A model generated the notes under the pieces. It did no database searches. It saw only the letters and a program-made list of their open reading frames with translations, and was not told the origin of the DNA. Both the position numbers and the translations under genes were made by a program. DNA of 64,000 nucleotides from Algoriphagus hitonicola. GTDB taxonomy: Bacteria; Bacteroidota; Bacteroidia; Cytophagales; Cyclobacteriaceae. How positions within the stretch are numbered: the stretch's first letter is position 1; each line of letters starts with the position of its first letter. Positions 16,695-26,848 of this stretch are shown here, piece by piece. Where the stretch lies: assembly GCF_900113375.1 (NCBI RefSeq), contig NZ_FOPC01000008.1, positions 160,218 through 224,217 on the forward strand. Reading direction: 5' to 3'.

Positions 16695-18191
16695 TTATCG
16701 TTCTCCTCGGGTATTGGTTCCATCTACCCGAGTTCTGTTTTCTCGGTTGGCCAGATCCCAAGCCGTATGGAAAATTAAATGTGCCCGCTTGGTCATCAGC
16801 GGAAATTCGATCTTGTCCACGGTATCGGTCACCTGATGGTAATCGTCATGTACTCCATTGAAGAAGAAGATGACAGGGATATCAAATTTTGCGAAGTTGT
16901 AATGATCGGATCGGTAGTAAAATCGATTAGGATCATCTTCTGCATCGTAGCGATAGTCTAAGATCAAATCGGTATAGGTGATGTTGTTGTACTCATTGAT
17001 TTTTTTCAAATCCGTAGATAGCATCTCCGAGCCGATCACGTAAACATAGTCTTTGTTTTCTGCCTCTTGGTATTCATAGTCAATACGACCTACCATGTCG
17101 ATGTTGATGTTGTTCACCGTATTGGCGATGGGGAATATTGGATTTTCGGAATAGTGCTGAGAGCCCAAAAGTCCTTTTTCTTCACCGGTTACATTGAGAA
17201 ACAAAATGGATCGTCGAGGTCGATTCCCTTCTTTGGCCGCGGTGGCAAATGCTTCGGCAATTTCCATCACAGAGACTGTCCCGGAGCCATCATCATCGGC
17301 CCCATTGAACACTTCCCCAGTAGAGCTCACCCCTACGTGATCGTAGTGCGAAGAAATGACCAAAACTTCGTCTTTTTTATCTGTTCCTTCGAGATAACCC
17401 AGCACGTTGTAAGCCTCAAGTTCAGTTTTTGATTTCACTACCTGATAGGTTGCTTTTTGAGACTTGATGGACTCAGGGTTAGATTTTGCTGCTTCTTTCA
17501 GCTCTTCGACCGAGGTACCGAAAAGTTCGCCCATTTTATCAGAACTCACCATAAAAATGGGTCTTTGGCTAGTAGGGCTATCGAAACCTACCCGGCCACG
17601 ACCCGAAAGGGTTTTGTATCGATTGGCAATCCGGTCAAAATTAGCCTGTCCTTCCATGCTGACGATCACTACCCCAGCTGCTCCGGCACCCATTACAGCA
17701 TTCAGAAGATTATTGCTGCGTTCGCCCACCGCCCAAATACCGACAAGTTTGTCAGTCACATCTACTTTGGCTAGGTTTTCGTCATTGACTAATCCTAAGA
17801 ACACCAAGTCAGTTTTGGCTTTCTTTTTCATGTCTCCGTCTCCTGTAAAGACAAAGTCTTCATTCTGCACCAGTTTGTTTCTGCCTATCTGCAGACTCAC
17901 TTCCTCAAATTTAGAGCTAACCAAAGGTACCTGCTGAAAGTAGCTCCCATCCACCGGGCCGGTGAGTCCCAGTTCTTTGTAAAAATCTGCTAAATAATTC
18001 GCGGCAATCAAACCCTCTGGGGAGCCGGTATCCCGCCCTTTCATTTCGTCAGAAGCCAAGAAAGTAAGGTGCTCTTCCAAGTCGTCCGCCGTGATGGTAT
18101 TGGCGTATTTTACCTGCACCGGATTCTGTGCAAGAGCGCTGAGGGAAAGTCCCAAAGCCATCGCTCCTGTCAATACAAATCGTTTTTTCAT
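16695..18191 (-). CDS. Exported M28 family zinc aminopeptidase
   Basis: A 498-aa secreted metallopeptidase. A signal peptide ends near residue 21 (ALAQ). A PA-type insert region (about residues 100-230) precedes the M28 catalytic domain, which shows the zinc ligands in SSHYDHVG (about 279-286), NGADDDGSGT, and the general base pair EEKG (about 335), then DMVGR and the late histidine in RSDHYNFAKF. It releases N-terminal amino acids from peptides in the periplasm or outside. Stand-alone gene, transcribed away from gcvP. Family assignment is firm, substrate preference unknown. Confidence 0.92.
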   Translation of the reverse strand: MKKRFVLTGAMALGLSLSALAQNPVQVKYANTITADDLEEHLTFLASDEMKGRDTGSPEGLIAANYLADFYKELGLTGPVDGSYFQQVPLVSSKFEEVSLQIGRNKLVQNEDFVFTGDGDMKKKAKTDLVFLGLVNDENLAKVDVTDKLVGIWAVGERSNNLLNAVMGAGAAGVVIVSMEGQANFDRIANRYKTLSGRGRVGFDSPTSQRPIFMVSSDKMGELFGTSVEELKEAAKSNPESIKSQKATYQVVKSKTELEAYNVLGYLEGTDKKDEVLVISSHYDHVGVSSTGEVFNGADDDGSGTVSVMEIAEAFATAAKEGNRPRRSILFLNVTGEEKGLLGSQHYSENPIFPIANTVNNINIDMVGRIDYEYQEAENKDYVYVIGSEMLSTDLKKINEYNNITYTDLILDYRYDAEDDPNRFYYRSDHYNFAKFDIPVIFFFNGVHDDYHQVTDTVDKIEFPLMTKRAHLIFHTAWDLANRENRTRVDGTNTRGER

Positions 18192-18318
18192 AGATTAATT
18201 TTTATTTTGATCGCTAAGCTATACATTTTTTTATCCCAGCCATAAACCGTTTACAGGAAAGGAGTGTTGAGAGGTTGAAATTGTAGGGGTTAAGGGAAAA
18301 TTATGTTTCAATTAATTG

Positions 18319-18326
18319 TACCTTTG
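18319..18326 (+). promoter_or_regulatory. Candidate -7 promoter box of gcvP
   Basis: TACCTTTG matches TAnnTTTG. It supports the start at 18387, since the in-frame ATG at 18303 lies upstream of the probable transcription start. The -33 region is unconvincing. Confidence 0.45.
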
Positions 18327-18386
18327 CCGCCAGAAATCACTAGGATTCCTAACCCAAATAGTCATTACCGCTTCCAAAAAAATCGT

Positions 18387-21281
18387 ATGAAGATTAACCT
18401 TTCGAATGCTGTCAAATTTGAGAGCAGACACAATGGCCCGACTGAGGCAGAGATTGCAGAGATGTTGGAGAAAATCGGCGCCAGTTCATTGGATGAATTA
18501 ATCAACCAGACCGTCCCCGAATCCATACAATTAACTCGACCCTTGGACCTTCCAAAGGCCCAACTGGAGTCTGAGTTTATCAGCAGTTTTAAAAAACTGG
18601 CTGCTAAAAACAAAGTATTTAAGTCATTTATCGGGCAGGGCTACTACGATACGATTGTTCCGGGTGTGGTTTTGAGAAATGTGCTGGAAAATCCAGGATG
18701 GTATACCGCCTACACTCCTTATCAGGCGGAGATCGCTCAGGGAAGACTGGAAGCGCTGATTAATTTCCAGACGGTGGTCATGGAGTTGACTGGAATGGAG
18801 CTCGCCAATGCTTCATTACTGGATGAAGGGACAGCTGCTGCGGAAGCGATGACCATGCTTCATGCGGTCAAGCCAAGAGAGAAAAAGAATGCCAATAAAT
18901 TTTTTGTAGATCATAAGATTTTTCCTCAGACGAAAGCCTTGCTTGAAACCAGAGCTGAGCCGGTGGGTATCGAATTGGTTTTTGGTTCAATCGCTGAGCT
19001 GGATGTTACTGACCCTGAACTTTACGGTATTTTGTTCCAATACCCGGATGCAGACGGCGCGGTAAGAGATTACTCAGCTATCGTGGCTGCGGCCAAAGAA
19101 AATAAGGTACTGACGGCTTTTGCTTCAGATCTCTTGGCATTGACTTTATTGACCCCTCCGGGAGAAATGGGAGCGGATGTAGTGGTAGGTTCTGCACAGC
19201 GATTTGGTGTGCCCATGGGATACGGTGGACCACATGCAGGTTTCTTTGCTACCAAAGAAGATTTCAAAAGACAAATTCCGGGAAGAATCATCGGAGTATC
19301 CATCGACCGAGCTGGAAACAAAGCTTACAGAATGGCCCTTCAAACCCGGGAGCAGCATATCAAGCGGGAAAAGGCCACTTCCAATATTTGTACAGCACAG
19401 GTTTTGTTGGCGGTGATGTCCTCTTTCTATGCAGTCTATCACGGTCCCAAAGGCTTGAAAGATATCGCGTTGAGAACCCATGGCTTGGCTAAGTTGACTG
19501 CACAAGCACTCAAAAAAGTAGGTTTGGAAGTTGCAGGACAGGATTTCTTCGATACCATTCAAATCAAAATGAATGAGGTTTCCCGTGAGCGAATCCGAGG
19601 ATTGGCTTTGGGAGCGGAGATGAATTTCCGCTATGAAAGTGAGTCAGTTTTCATCACCTTCGACGAAACCAAAACCTTGGCCGACGTCGAACAGATTGTA
19701 TCTATTTTTGCAACTGAAGAAGGAAAACATACCCTCAATCTCGATGAATTGGTCCAAAACCTGGAGCTTTCATTTCCTGAATCTTTGGCTCGAACCTCTG
19801 ACTATTTGACCCATCCGGTATTCAACAACTACCATTCCGAGCATGAGATGCTTCGGTATATCAAGCGATTGGAAAACAAGGATCTTTCGTTGGTACATTC
19901 CATGATTTCCTTGGGTAGCTGTACCATGAAATTGAACGCTACTGCCGAAATGATCCCGGTGACTTGGCCTGAATTTGGACAGATTCACCCCTTTGCTCCG
20001 ATGGATCAGGCCTTGGGTTATCAGGAGTTGTTCACAAATTTGAGAACCTGGTTGACAGAAATTACCGGTTTTGCCGATACTTCCTTACAGCCTAATTCAG
20101 GTGCGCAGGGAGAATATGCTGGGTTGATGGTGATCCGGGCTTATCACATTAACCGTGGGGAAGGACATCGAAATGTAGCTTTGATTCCCACTTCCGCTCA
20201 CGGAACCAATCCTGCATCTGCTGTGATGGCAGGGATGAAAGTGGTTTTGGTTAAGTGTGACGAAAAAGGAAATATTGATGTGGCTGACTTGAAAGAAAAA
20301 GCTGAGGCAAACTCGGAAAACCTTTCCGCTTTGATGGTCACTTATCCATCCACACATGGGGTATTTGAGGAGGCTATTCAGGAAATCTGTGAAATCATTC
20401 ATCAGCATGGAGGTCAAGTTTACATGGATGGCGCCAACATGAATGCGCAGGTAGGTTTGACTTCTCCGGGAAGAATCGGAGCAGACGTTTGTCATTTGAA
20501 TTTACATAAGACCTTCTGCATCCCTCACGGGGGAGGTGGACCGGGTATGGGACCAATTTGCGTAGCCGCTCATTTGGTGCCTTTCCTTCCTGGAAATCCT
20601 TTGGTGAAAACCGGTGGAACTCAAGCCGTATCTTCCATCTCAGCAGCTCCTTATGGCAGTGCGAGTATTTTGCCGATTTCCTATGCCTATATCGCGATGA
20701 TGGGCGGAGATGGCTTGACGAATGCTACCAAAATGGCGATTTTGAATGCCAACTATATCAAGGAGCGATTGGAAGGCCACTATCCGATTCTTTACATAGG
20801 AACGAAAGGGCGTGCAGCTCACGAGATGATTGTGGACTGCCGAGAATTCAAATCAGTGGGCGTGGAAGTGGAAGATATTGCTAAGCGACTGATGGATTAT
20901 GGATTCCATGCGCCGACCGTATCCTTCCCAGTAGCCGGTACCATGATGATCGAGCCTACCGAGTCGGAAACTAAGGCTGAATTGGATCGATTCTGTGATG
21001 CCATGATTTCAATCCGTGAGGAAATTCGTGAAGTCGAAAACGGCGAAGCAGATAAGGAAAACAATGTGCTGAAAAATGCGCCGCATACTGCGCAGATGGT
21101 TTTGATCGGAGAATGGGATTTGCCTTACTCCAGAGAAAAAGCAGTTTATCCATTGAGCACGGTGAAAGAGAATAAATTTTGGCCGACTGTAAGAAGAATT
21201 GACTCCGCTTACGGAGACAGAAACTTGGTTTGTAGCTGTATCCCAGTGGAGGAATATGCCGATCAGGAAGAACTGGCTTAA
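18387..21281 (+). CDS. gcvP: Glycine dehydrogenase (decarboxylating), P-protein
   Basis: A 964-aa pyridoxal-phosphate enzyme, the decarboxylating part of the glycine cleavage system. It is the single-chain form: N-terminal half ([13 protein letters not shown] near residue 16) and C-terminal half joined, with the PLP lysine in [16 protein letters not shown] (about residue 707). The start at 18387 ([17 protein letters not shown]) matches usual GcvP N-termini and follows a -7 box at 18319-18326; the ATG at 18303 would add an unrelated 28 residues. No gcvT or gcvH nearby. A strong hairpin follows. A downstream minus-strand gene reads about 310 bases into its 3' end in antisense, probably spuriously. 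Confidence 0.97.
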   Translation: MKINLSNAVKFESRHNGPTEAEIAEMLEKIGASSLDELINQTVPESIQLTRPLDLPKAQLESEFISSFKKLAAKNKVFKSFIGQGYYDTIVPGVVLRNVLENPGWYTAYTPYQAEIAQGRLEALINFQTVVMELTGMELANASLLDEGTAAAEAMTMLHAVKPREKKNANKFFVDHKIFPQTKALLETRAEPVGIELVFGSIAELDVTDPELYGILFQYPDADGAVRDYSAIVAAAKENKVLTAFASDLLALTLLTPPGEMGADVVVGSAQRFGVPMGYGGPHAGFFATKEDFKRQIPGRIIGVSIDRAGNKAYRMALQTREQHIKREKATSNICTAQVLLAVMSSFYAVYHGPKGLKDIALRTHGLAKLTAQALKKVGLEVAGQDFFDTIQIKMNEVSRERIRGLALGAEMNFRYESESVFITFDETKTLADVEQIVSIFATEEGKHTLNLDELVQNLELSFPESLARTSDYLTHPVFNNYHSEHEMLRYIKRLENKDLSLVHSMISLGSCTMKLNATAEMIPVTWPEFGQIHPFAPMDQALGYQELFTNLRTWLTEITGFADTSLQPNSGAQGEYAGLMVIRAYHINRGEGHRNVALIPTSAHGTNPASAVMAGMKVVLVKCDEKGNIDVADLKEKAEANSENLSALMVTYPSTHGVFEEAIQEICEIIHQHGGQVYMDGANMNAQVGLTSPGRIGADVCHLNLHKTFCIPHGGGGPGMGPICVAAHLVPFLPGNPLVKTGGTQAVSSISAAPYGSASILPISYAYIAMMGGDGLTNATKMAILNANYIKERLEGHYPILYIGTKGRAAHEMIVDCREFKSVGVEVEDIAKRLMDYGFHAPTVSFPVAGTMMIEPTESETKAELDRFCDAMISIREEIREVENGEADKENNVLKNAPHTAQMVLIGEWDLPYSREKAVYPLSTVKENKFWPTVRRIDSAYGDRNLVCSCIPVEEYADQEELA

Positions 21282-21780
21282 TTGGATTTAGATGAGAAAA
21301 GAGGTTAGTGGAAACGCTAACCTCTTTTTTTTTTTCAATCCCAAACTGTCTAAAATGATGGGTGAAATGTTTTTGGTGGAACTTCTCCCATTCCTCATGT
21401 GTCAAAAATCCAAATCGGGGATGAATCGATTTGAAATCGGGATTTTTCTCAAAAACCTCTTCATATTCTTGAATGCTTTGAATCAGTTTTGCTTTAGCCG
21501 TGTCCAAATCAGGAAATCGTAAATCTGATAATTCTCCCTTGGAATTTGGTGCTAAAACACCCTTTGGGAATTCCATATCGGTATAAATTAGCGCTTGCTT
21601 TTGCATCAGCTGTTTTTCATTCGGTTCAAATTCCGGAAGCTTGATTCTACCGCTCGATAGTTTCATGGTAAGGGTCAGATGCTCCACCATGTGCTGAGGA
21701 GTCATGATGCCGAATTGGGCGGGGGTATCGGGATTTAAATGGTTAAGTTGGGATTCTATCAACGAACTGTCCATATCCAT
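20971..21780 (-). CDS. DUF1569/DinB-like protein with a disturbed, run-on C-terminus
   Basis: The first roughly 150 residues look like a DUF1569/DinB-fold protein: the early His in TPQHMVEHL, the basic and proline-rich middle, and the closing block [20 protein letters not shown], whose spaced histidines fit a metal site. Homologues usually end shortly after this block. Here an A11 run (complement of 21325-21335) puts the frame through the gcvP terminator and about 310 bases into gcvP antisense, giving 269 aa. One base more would stop it at 21317-21319, one less at 21288-21290. The last 110 residues are probably not native. Start 21780 is chosen ([10 protein letters not shown]); a possible -7 box (TATCTTAG, about 21801-21808) lies just upstream. 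Confidence 0.6.
   Translation of the reverse strand: MDMDSSLIESQLNHLNPDTPAQFGIMTPQHMVEHLTLTMKLSSGRIKLPEFEPNEKQLMQKQALIYTDMEFPKGVLAPNSKGELSDLRFPDLDTAKAKLIQSIQEYEEVFEKNPDFKSIHPRFGFLTHEEWEKFHQKHFTHHFRQFGIEKKKEVSVSTNLFSHLNPIKPVLPDRHIPPLGYSYKPSFCLRKRSQFFLQSAKIYSLSPCSMDKLLFLWSKANPILRSKPSAQYAAHFSAHCFPYLLRRFRLHEFPHGLKSWHHRIDPIQP
21297..21335 (+). terminator. Intrinsic terminator after gcvP
   Basis: GAGGTTAGTG, loop GAAA, CGCTAACCTC (21301-21324) followed by eleven T. Preceded by AAAA that can pair with the tail. Its A/T run is also the homopolymer inside the convergent DUF1569-like gene. Confidence 0.9.
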
Positions 21781-21914
21781 TTCTTTAAAAGCTGAAGCTC
21801 TAAGATACAATTTTTGTTAAGAGCCATTGTAATTTCGATTTGCGGGCTGTTGAGGATTTTTTCTTTCCTTCCACTTATTTAATCCTTTTTCGATTTAGCC
21901 ACCTATCGCACTAA

Positions 21915-21949
21915 ATAAAAAAAGCATCTGAGAGACCCAGACGCTTTTT
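21915..21949 (-). terminator. Intrinsic terminator after nrdA
   Basis: Minus-strand stem AAAGCGTCTG with CAGATGCTTT (one G-U) around a seven-base loop, followed by seven T, placed 22 bases after the nrdA stop. Confidence 0.85.
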
Positions 21950-21970
21950 CCAATTGACGAACTCTAAAAT

Positions 21971-24370
21971 TTAACTTCCGCACATTTCACAGTCATCCGG
22001 ATTGTCCAGAGAGCATTGCACGGCTTCTTGTTTGGTTGATTTTGCGGCAGCTTCTTCAGCCTTGGCTTTTTCATCCTGAGGCTCAAAACCCGTCTTATCC
22101 AGCGTAAACTTGATCGCCGCAGCGGCAGCCTGAGACCTGAGGTAATACATGCCGGTTTTCAAGCCTTTCTTCCAGGCATAAAAGTGCATGGAAGTCAACT
22201 TGCCGAAGTTTGGATCCTGAAGGAAGACATTCATACTCTGAGACTGACAGATATAAGCTCCACGATCGGCCGCCATGTCGATGATGATTTTTTGAGAAAT
22301 TTCCCAAACCGTCTTGTAAAGGTCCTTGATGTTTTGAGGGATTCCAGGGATATTTTGAACTGATCCATTGGTAGAGATCAATCGGTTACGCATGGTATCA
22401 TTCCACATACCCAATTTGATCAGATCCCGCATCAAGTGCTTATTGACGACGATGAATTCACCGGACAAAGTTCTTCTCGTGTAAATATTGGAAGTATATG
22501 GCTCGAAGCATTCATTGTTTCCAAGGATCTGTGAAGTGGATGCAGTCGGCATTGGAGCGACTAGAAGCGAGTTCCTTAAGCCGTGCTTTTTCACATGCTC
22601 TTTCAATTCTGACCAGTTCCATCTTCCTGATTTGGGAGTGACTCCCCACATGTCAAACTGGAATTCTCCTTTTGATGCTGGCGAACCTTCATAAGTCTCG
22701 TAAGTACCTTCTACTTTCGCCAATTCCATGGAAGTTTCCATCGCTGCGTAATAGATGGTTTCGAAAATATCCTCGTTCAGACCCTTTGCTTCAGGAGAAT
22801 CAAATGGCATTCGAAGCAAGATAAAGGCATCTGCCAAGCCCTGTACGCCAAGCCCGATGGGCCGGTGACGGAAATTGGATCGACGCGCTTCCTCTACCGG
22901 GTAGTAGTTGACATCGATGACCTTATTAAGGTTTTTCGTGGCTACTTTGGTGATTTCATATAGTTTCTGATGATCAAAGAACAATTTGCCATCAGGACCG
23001 GCGGTAACAAATTTTGGCAAGGCCAAAGACGCAAGGTTACACACTGCTACTTCGTCCGGAGCAGTGTACTCGATGATCTCGGTACACAGATTGGAGGATT
23101 TGATCGTTCCCAAGTTCTTCTGATTGGACTTTCCATTTGCCGCATCTTTGTAAAGCATGTAGGGAGTTCCGGTCTCGATTTGAGATTCCAATACTTCAAA
23201 CCAAAGTTCCTGTGCTTTGATGGTCTCGCGCGCTTTTCCTTCGCGCTCGTATTTTTCGTATAGTCTTTCGAATTCTTCTCCGTGGCAATCCGAAAGGCCA
23301 GGGCACTCATTGGGACAGAAGAGAGACCAAGATTCATTTTGCTCCACCCGCTTCATAAACAAATCCGGGATCCAAAGGGCGTAGAACAAATCTCTGGCTC
23401 GCATTTCTTCTTTCCCGTGATTTCGTTTCAGCTCTAGGAAGTCCTTGATATCTGCATGCCAAGGTTCCAAGTAGATTGCAAATGATCCTTTTCTTTTTCC
23501 TCCGCCTTGATCTACGTAGCGAGCAGTCATGTCAAAGTTTCTCAGCATCGGCACAATACCGTTGGAGACTCCATTGGTGCCTTTGATGTAAGAGCCTTTG
23601 GCTCGAACGTGATGGATAGATAGACCGATGCCGCCTGCTGATTGAGAGATTTTCGCACATTGCTTTAGGGTATCATAAATCCCGTCGATGCTGTCATCTT
23701 TCATGGTCAAAAGGAAGCAGGATGAAAGTTGAGGTTTGGGTGTTCCTGCATTGAAAAGCGTAGGGGTTGCGTGCGTAAACCACTTTTCAGAAAGCAGGTT
23801 GTACGTTTCGATAACTGAATCGATATCCTCCTTGTGAATACCAACAGCCACACGCATCAGCATGTGCTGAGGTCGCTCCACTACTTTGCCATCCAAACGG
23901 ATGAGATAGGATCGCTCTAAAGTTTTATAGCCAAAATAATCATAACCAAAATCTCGTTTGTAATCGATGGCCGAATCAAGTTTGGCTGCGTTCTTTTTGA
24001 TGATTCCATAGACATCAGGATCAATCAATGCCGCGTTTCCACCGGTGATTGGGTTGACATAAGTGTACAACCGTTTCATCGTATTTGAAAAAGACTGGCT
24101 AGTAGTTTTATGCAGGTTGGAGATCGCAATACGCGCGGCAAGGACAGCATAATCCGGGTGCTTTACCGTGAGGGATGCGCAGACTTCCGCTGCCAGATTA
24201 TCCAGCTCGGAAGTAGTCACTCCATCGTACAGTCCGTCGATTACTTTTTTGGCAACCTCTATCGGTTGGATGAATTTGGGATCAAGTTCATAGCAAAGGT
24301 TTTCGATCCGGGTTGTGATTTTATCAAACCGGACCGATTCGCGTCTTCCGTCTCTTTTTATTACTAGCAT
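21971..24370 (-). CDS. nrdA: Ribonucleoside-diphosphate reductase alpha subunit (class Ia)
   Basis: A 799-aa large subunit that reduces ribonucleotides to deoxyribonucleotides. Residues 1-90 are an ATP-cone ([16 protein letters not shown] start) giving allosteric dATP control. The catalytic barrel has [29 protein letters not shown] and CNLASL, with tyrosines and the finger loop expected of class I. The C-terminal swinging cysteines are in CEMCGS at the very end, which accept electrons from thioredoxin or glutaredoxin. It lies 36 bases after nrdB and forms an nrdBA operon with it. No anomalies. Confidence 0.97.
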   Translation of the reverse strand: MLVIKRDGRRESVRFDKITTRIENLCYELDPKFIQPIEVAKKVIDGLYDGVTTSELDNLAAEVCASLTVKHPDYAVLAARIAISNLHKTTSQSFSNTMKRLYTYVNPITGGNAALIDPDVYGIIKKNAAKLDSAIDYKRDFGYDYFGYKTLERSYLIRLDGKVVERPQHMLMRVAVGIHKEDIDSVIETYNLLSEKWFTHATPTLFNAGTPKPQLSSCFLLTMKDDSIDGIYDTLKQCAKISQSAGGIGLSIHHVRAKGSYIKGTNGVSNGIVPMLRNFDMTARYVDQGGGKRKGSFAIYLEPWHADIKDFLELKRNHGKEEMRARDLFYALWIPDLFMKRVEQNESWSLFCPNECPGLSDCHGEEFERLYEKYEREGKARETIKAQELWFEVLESQIETGTPYMLYKDAANGKSNQKNLGTIKSSNLCTEIIEYTAPDEVAVCNLASLALPKFVTAGPDGKLFFDHQKLYEITKVATKNLNKVIDVNYYPVEEARRSNFRHRPIGLGVQGLADAFILLRMPFDSPEAKGLNEDIFETIYYAAMETSMELAKVEGTYETYEGSPASKGEFQFDMWGVTPKSGRWNWSELKEHVKKHGLRNSLLVAPMPTASTSQILGNNECFEPYTSNIYTRRTLSGEFIVVNKHLMRDLIKLGMWNDTMRNRLISTNGSVQNIPGIPQNIKDLYKTVWEISQKIIIDMAADRGAYICQSQSMNVFLQDPNFGKLTSMHFYAWKKGLKTGMYYLRSQAAAAAIKFTLDKTGFEPQDEKAKAEEAAAKSTKQEAVQCSLDNPDDCEMCGS

Positions 24371-24406
24371 AGCTTAACGAATTTGGGTGGTTGTGTGGAT
24401 TTATTA

Positions 24407-25387
24407 TTAAAAGTCTTCCCCTAAAGAGAAGCGCTCGGAATCTGTGGCTGGTTCGGTGGATTTCATCACACCTGCTTTTTGGTAATCACCTACTCGCTTT
24501 TCGAAGAAATTGGTTTTTCCCTGGAGAGAAATCATATCCATAAAATCGAATGGATTGGTGCTGTTCCAGATTTTTTCGCAGTCTAGCTCCACCAAAAGAC
24601 GATCGGCTACGAACTCAATGTATTGGCACATCAAGTCGGCATTCATTCCGATGAGTCTAACGGGAAGGGCATCGGTGACAAATTCTTTTTCGATCTCCAC
24701 AGCATCTTTGATGATGGCGGTGACGGTTTCCTTGGGAAGTGGATTGACCACGTGTTTGGTGTAGAGGTGACAGGCAAAGTCGCAATGCAAGCCCTCGTCA
24801 CGGGAAATCAATTCGTTGGAGAAAGTCAATCCCGGCATCAAGCCTCTCTTTTTCAACCAGAAAATAGAGCAGAAAGATCCGGAAAAGAAGATTCCTTCTA
24901 CTGCGGCAAAAGCGATCAATCGCTCTTGGAAATTACCGTTGTCGATCCATCGAAGAGCCCAGTCGGCTTTTTTCTTTACGCAGTCAATATGCTCGATGGC
25001 ATTGAGCAGTTTATCGCGCTCAGCGCCGTCTTTGATGTACGTGTCTATTAAAAGGCTGTAAGTTTCGGAGTGGATGTTTTCCATGGCAATCTGAAAGCCA
25101 TAGAAAAATTTTGCCTCGGTGTACTGCACTTCAGATACAAAGTGCTCGGCGAGGTTTTCGTTTACGATCCCATCACTGGCTGCGAAAAAGGCAAGTACAT
25201 GGGAAATGAAATGTCTTTCCCCATCATTGAGATTTTTCCAGTCCCGCATATCCTGGCCGAGGTCGATTTCCTCCGCAGTCCAAAAACTAGCTTCCGCCTT
25301 TTTATAATACTGCCAGATATCTGCATGCTGAATGGGGAATAAAACAAAGCGATTCTTGTTCTCTACTAAAATGGGTTCTTCTTGCAT
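24407..25387 (-). CDS. nrdB: Ribonucleoside-diphosphate reductase beta subunit (class Ia)
   Basis: A 326-aa small subunit that holds the di-iron tyrosyl radical cofactor. Iron ligands are visible in the [20 protein letters not shown] block and in the later [14 protein letters not shown] block, with the radical tyrosine in the first. It is the first gene of the nrdBA operon and is preceded by a long AT-rich leader region that contains two mutually exclusive hairpins at 25473-25500. The C-terminal tail that binds NrdA ends in ERFSLGEDF. No NrdR box could be recognised upstream. Confidence 0.96.
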   Translation of the reverse strand: MQEEPILVENKNRFVLFPIQHADIWQYYKKAEASFWTAEEIDLGQDMRDWKNLNDGERHFISHVLAFFAASDGIVNENLAEHFVSEVQYTEAKFFYGFQIAMENIHSETYSLLIDTYIKDGAERDKLLNAIEHIDCVKKKADWALRWIDNGNFQERLIAFAAVEGIFFSGSFCSIFWLKKRGLMPGLTFSNELISRDEGLHCDFACHLYTKHVVNPLPKETVTAIIKDAVEIEKEFVTDALPVRLIGMNADLMCQYIEFVADRLLVELDCEKIWNSTNPFDFMDMISLQGKTNFFEKRVGDYQKAGVMKSTEPATDSERFSLGEDF

Positions 25388-26045
25388 CGTTCTCTTTGGT
25401 TTATTTAATGTCTTTTTTTAATGATGTTGTTTTCAGGCTTCTAGCTTCAATAAAACTGGCCGGGGATAGCAAAGGCTGCCTTTTCAGAACAGCCTCTGAA
25501 CAAATATGTGAACCAAAATCCAGAAAAAAAACCCCGAAAGGTAGAGAAATCACTAATTTTTGAACCTAATTCAAAAATGTATAACTACCTATTTTATAAT
25601 TAGATATAATAACTTAATTCAATCAATAAATTAGCTGAAACAGTCATTTTAGGCGGGGTCAACTTTTTTGAGAAAAGTTGAAAAAACTTTTTTTACCTAA
25701 ATTCAAGCTTAATTTTGAACGTCAGTCAAAAACTGAATCTCCGCTTTTCCTTAAATAAACAACTGAAAATCAGGGATGAAATACAGCGCTTTTCCAGATG
25801 GTCCTTGCTTATCAATCGGTTAAAATTTCAATATTTCATGAATCGGTTCTGATTTTAGCATGGGATTTCACCTGAAATCTGGCAAAAAACTGGTCTGAAA
25901 TTTAAGCTCAATAGGACATAAACAGGGTCCATTCCTTCAAAAAATTTACATTTGAAAATCCATGGATCGGATAACCACCTGAAAAGGGCTTACTTAAGAG
26001 TAGGATAAATTTAATGCTCTGTTTTTTTCTTAAAAATCTCTTCCT
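25388..26045. other. AT-rich intergenic region between nrdB and rplU
   Basis: About 660 bases with no convincing gene. It holds two competing hairpins in the nrdBA leader direction (25473-25500), a very symmetrical CAACTTTT/AAAAGTTG stem at 25660-25680, and long A/T runs. Its right end contains the rplU promoter. The nrdB transcript probably starts near 25505 (a box CATATTTG, one mismatch to consensus), which would give a leader of roughly 110 bases. No NrdR box, riboswitch or terminator was recognised. Confidence 0.5.
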
Positions 26046-26053
26046 TATATTTG
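26046..26053 (+). promoter_or_regulatory. Candidate -7 promoter box of rplU-rpmA
   Basis: TATATTTG fits TAnnTTTG exactly, with a T-rich stretch at the -33 distance (26022-26025). Its position 37 bases before the ATG at 26090 supports that start over the in-frame ATG at 26051. Confidence 0.6.
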
Positions 26054-26089
26054 CACTCCGATTTTGACAAAGAATCTATAAATAAACAC

Positions 26090-26401
26090 ATGTACGCAAT
26101 TGTAAACATCGCTGGAAAGCAGTTCAAAGTAACAAAAGATCAGTTTGTCTATGCTCCCAAGCTAGACGCAGAAACTGGCGCTTCCGTGGAATTTGACCAA
26201 GTACTATTGGCTGAGGCTGATGGGAATGTGTCAGTAGGTGCACCTGTGCTCGAAGGTGCCAAGGTATCCGGCAAGGTGCTGGATCATTTAAAAGGTGACA
26301 AAGTGATTATCTTCAAAAAGAAGCGAAGAAAAGGCTACAAAAAGAAGAATGGTCACAGACAGGATTTCACTAAAATATTGATCGAAAATATTTCACTTTA
26401 A
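26090..26401 (+). CDS. rplU: 50S ribosomal protein L21
   Basis: A 103-aa large-subunit protein that binds 23S rRNA. It has the usual start MYAIVNIAGKQFKV and the basic KKKRRKGYKKKNGHRQ segment near the end. The start at 26090 is chosen because an exact -7 box lies at 26046-26053 and L21 proteins start with this Met-Tyr-Ala sequence; an ATG at 26051 would add 13 foreign residues and sit inside the promoter. The next gene, rpmA, begins 34 bases downstream, as is normal for the L21-L27 pair. Confidence 0.97.
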   Translation: MYAIVNIAGKQFKVTKDQFVYAPKLDAETGASVEFDQVLLAEADGNVSVGAPVLEGAKVSGKVLDHLKGDKVIIFKKKRRKGYKKKNGHRQDFTKILIENISL

Positions 26402-26435
26402 GTTTTCATTCAGAAAACCATAAACGAATAGAACC

Positions 26436-26696
26436 ATGGCACACAAAAAAGGTGTAGGTAGCTCCAAAAACGGTAGAGAGTCGCATTCCAAAAGATTGGG
26501 TGTGAAGAAATTTGGCGGTGAGCAAGTGATCGCCGGAAATATCATTGTAAGACAAAGAGGCACAAAACATCATCCAGGGAACAATGTAGGGTTGGGCAAA
26601 GACCATACCTTGTTTGCATTGTCTGATGGAGTGGTGACTTTCAAAAAGAAAGTAGACGGTAAGTCTTATGTGAGTGTTTTGCCTGCTGAGGCTTAA
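26436..26696 (+). CDS. rpmA: 50S ribosomal protein L27
   Basis: An 86-aa protein near the peptidyl-transferase centre. The start [20 protein letters not shown] is the classic mature form with no cleaved N-terminal extension, unlike Firmicutes. The [22 protein letters not shown] core is complete. It forms an operon with rplU and is followed by a strong terminator at 26715-26746. Nothing unusual. Confidence 0.97.
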   Translation: MAHKKGVGSSKNGRESHSKRLGVKKFGGEQVIAGNIIVRQRGTKHHPGNNVGLGKDHTLFALSDGVVTFKKKVDGKSYVSVLPAEA

Positions 26697-26714
26697 ACAT
26701 TACTCCTAACATTG

Positions 26715-26746
26715 AAAGGGCGCTCGAAAGACCGCCCTTTTTTTTT
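26715..26746 (+). terminator. Intrinsic terminator after rpmA
   Basis: AAAGGGCG, ten-base loop and CGCCCTTT followed by T residues, 19 bases after the rpmA stop. Confidence 0.88.
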
Positions 26747-26848
26747 GCGTGAATTCCAGAGGTTTTTACCTCAAATGTAATTTCAATTTTTATTCTGTGC
26801 AGTGTGATTGATATTGGCTAATATACATCCCAAATAATCCCACTAGCC

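Noticed and set aside
18192..18386. A glycine riboswitch upstream of gcvP
   Set aside because: No tandem glycine-aptamer fold or conserved G-rich core could be seen, and only a -7 box was found.
25388..26045. NrdR boxes or a short gene between nrdB and rplU
   Set aside because: AT-rich imperfect palindromes exist, but none matched the NrdR consensus and no frame was protein-like.
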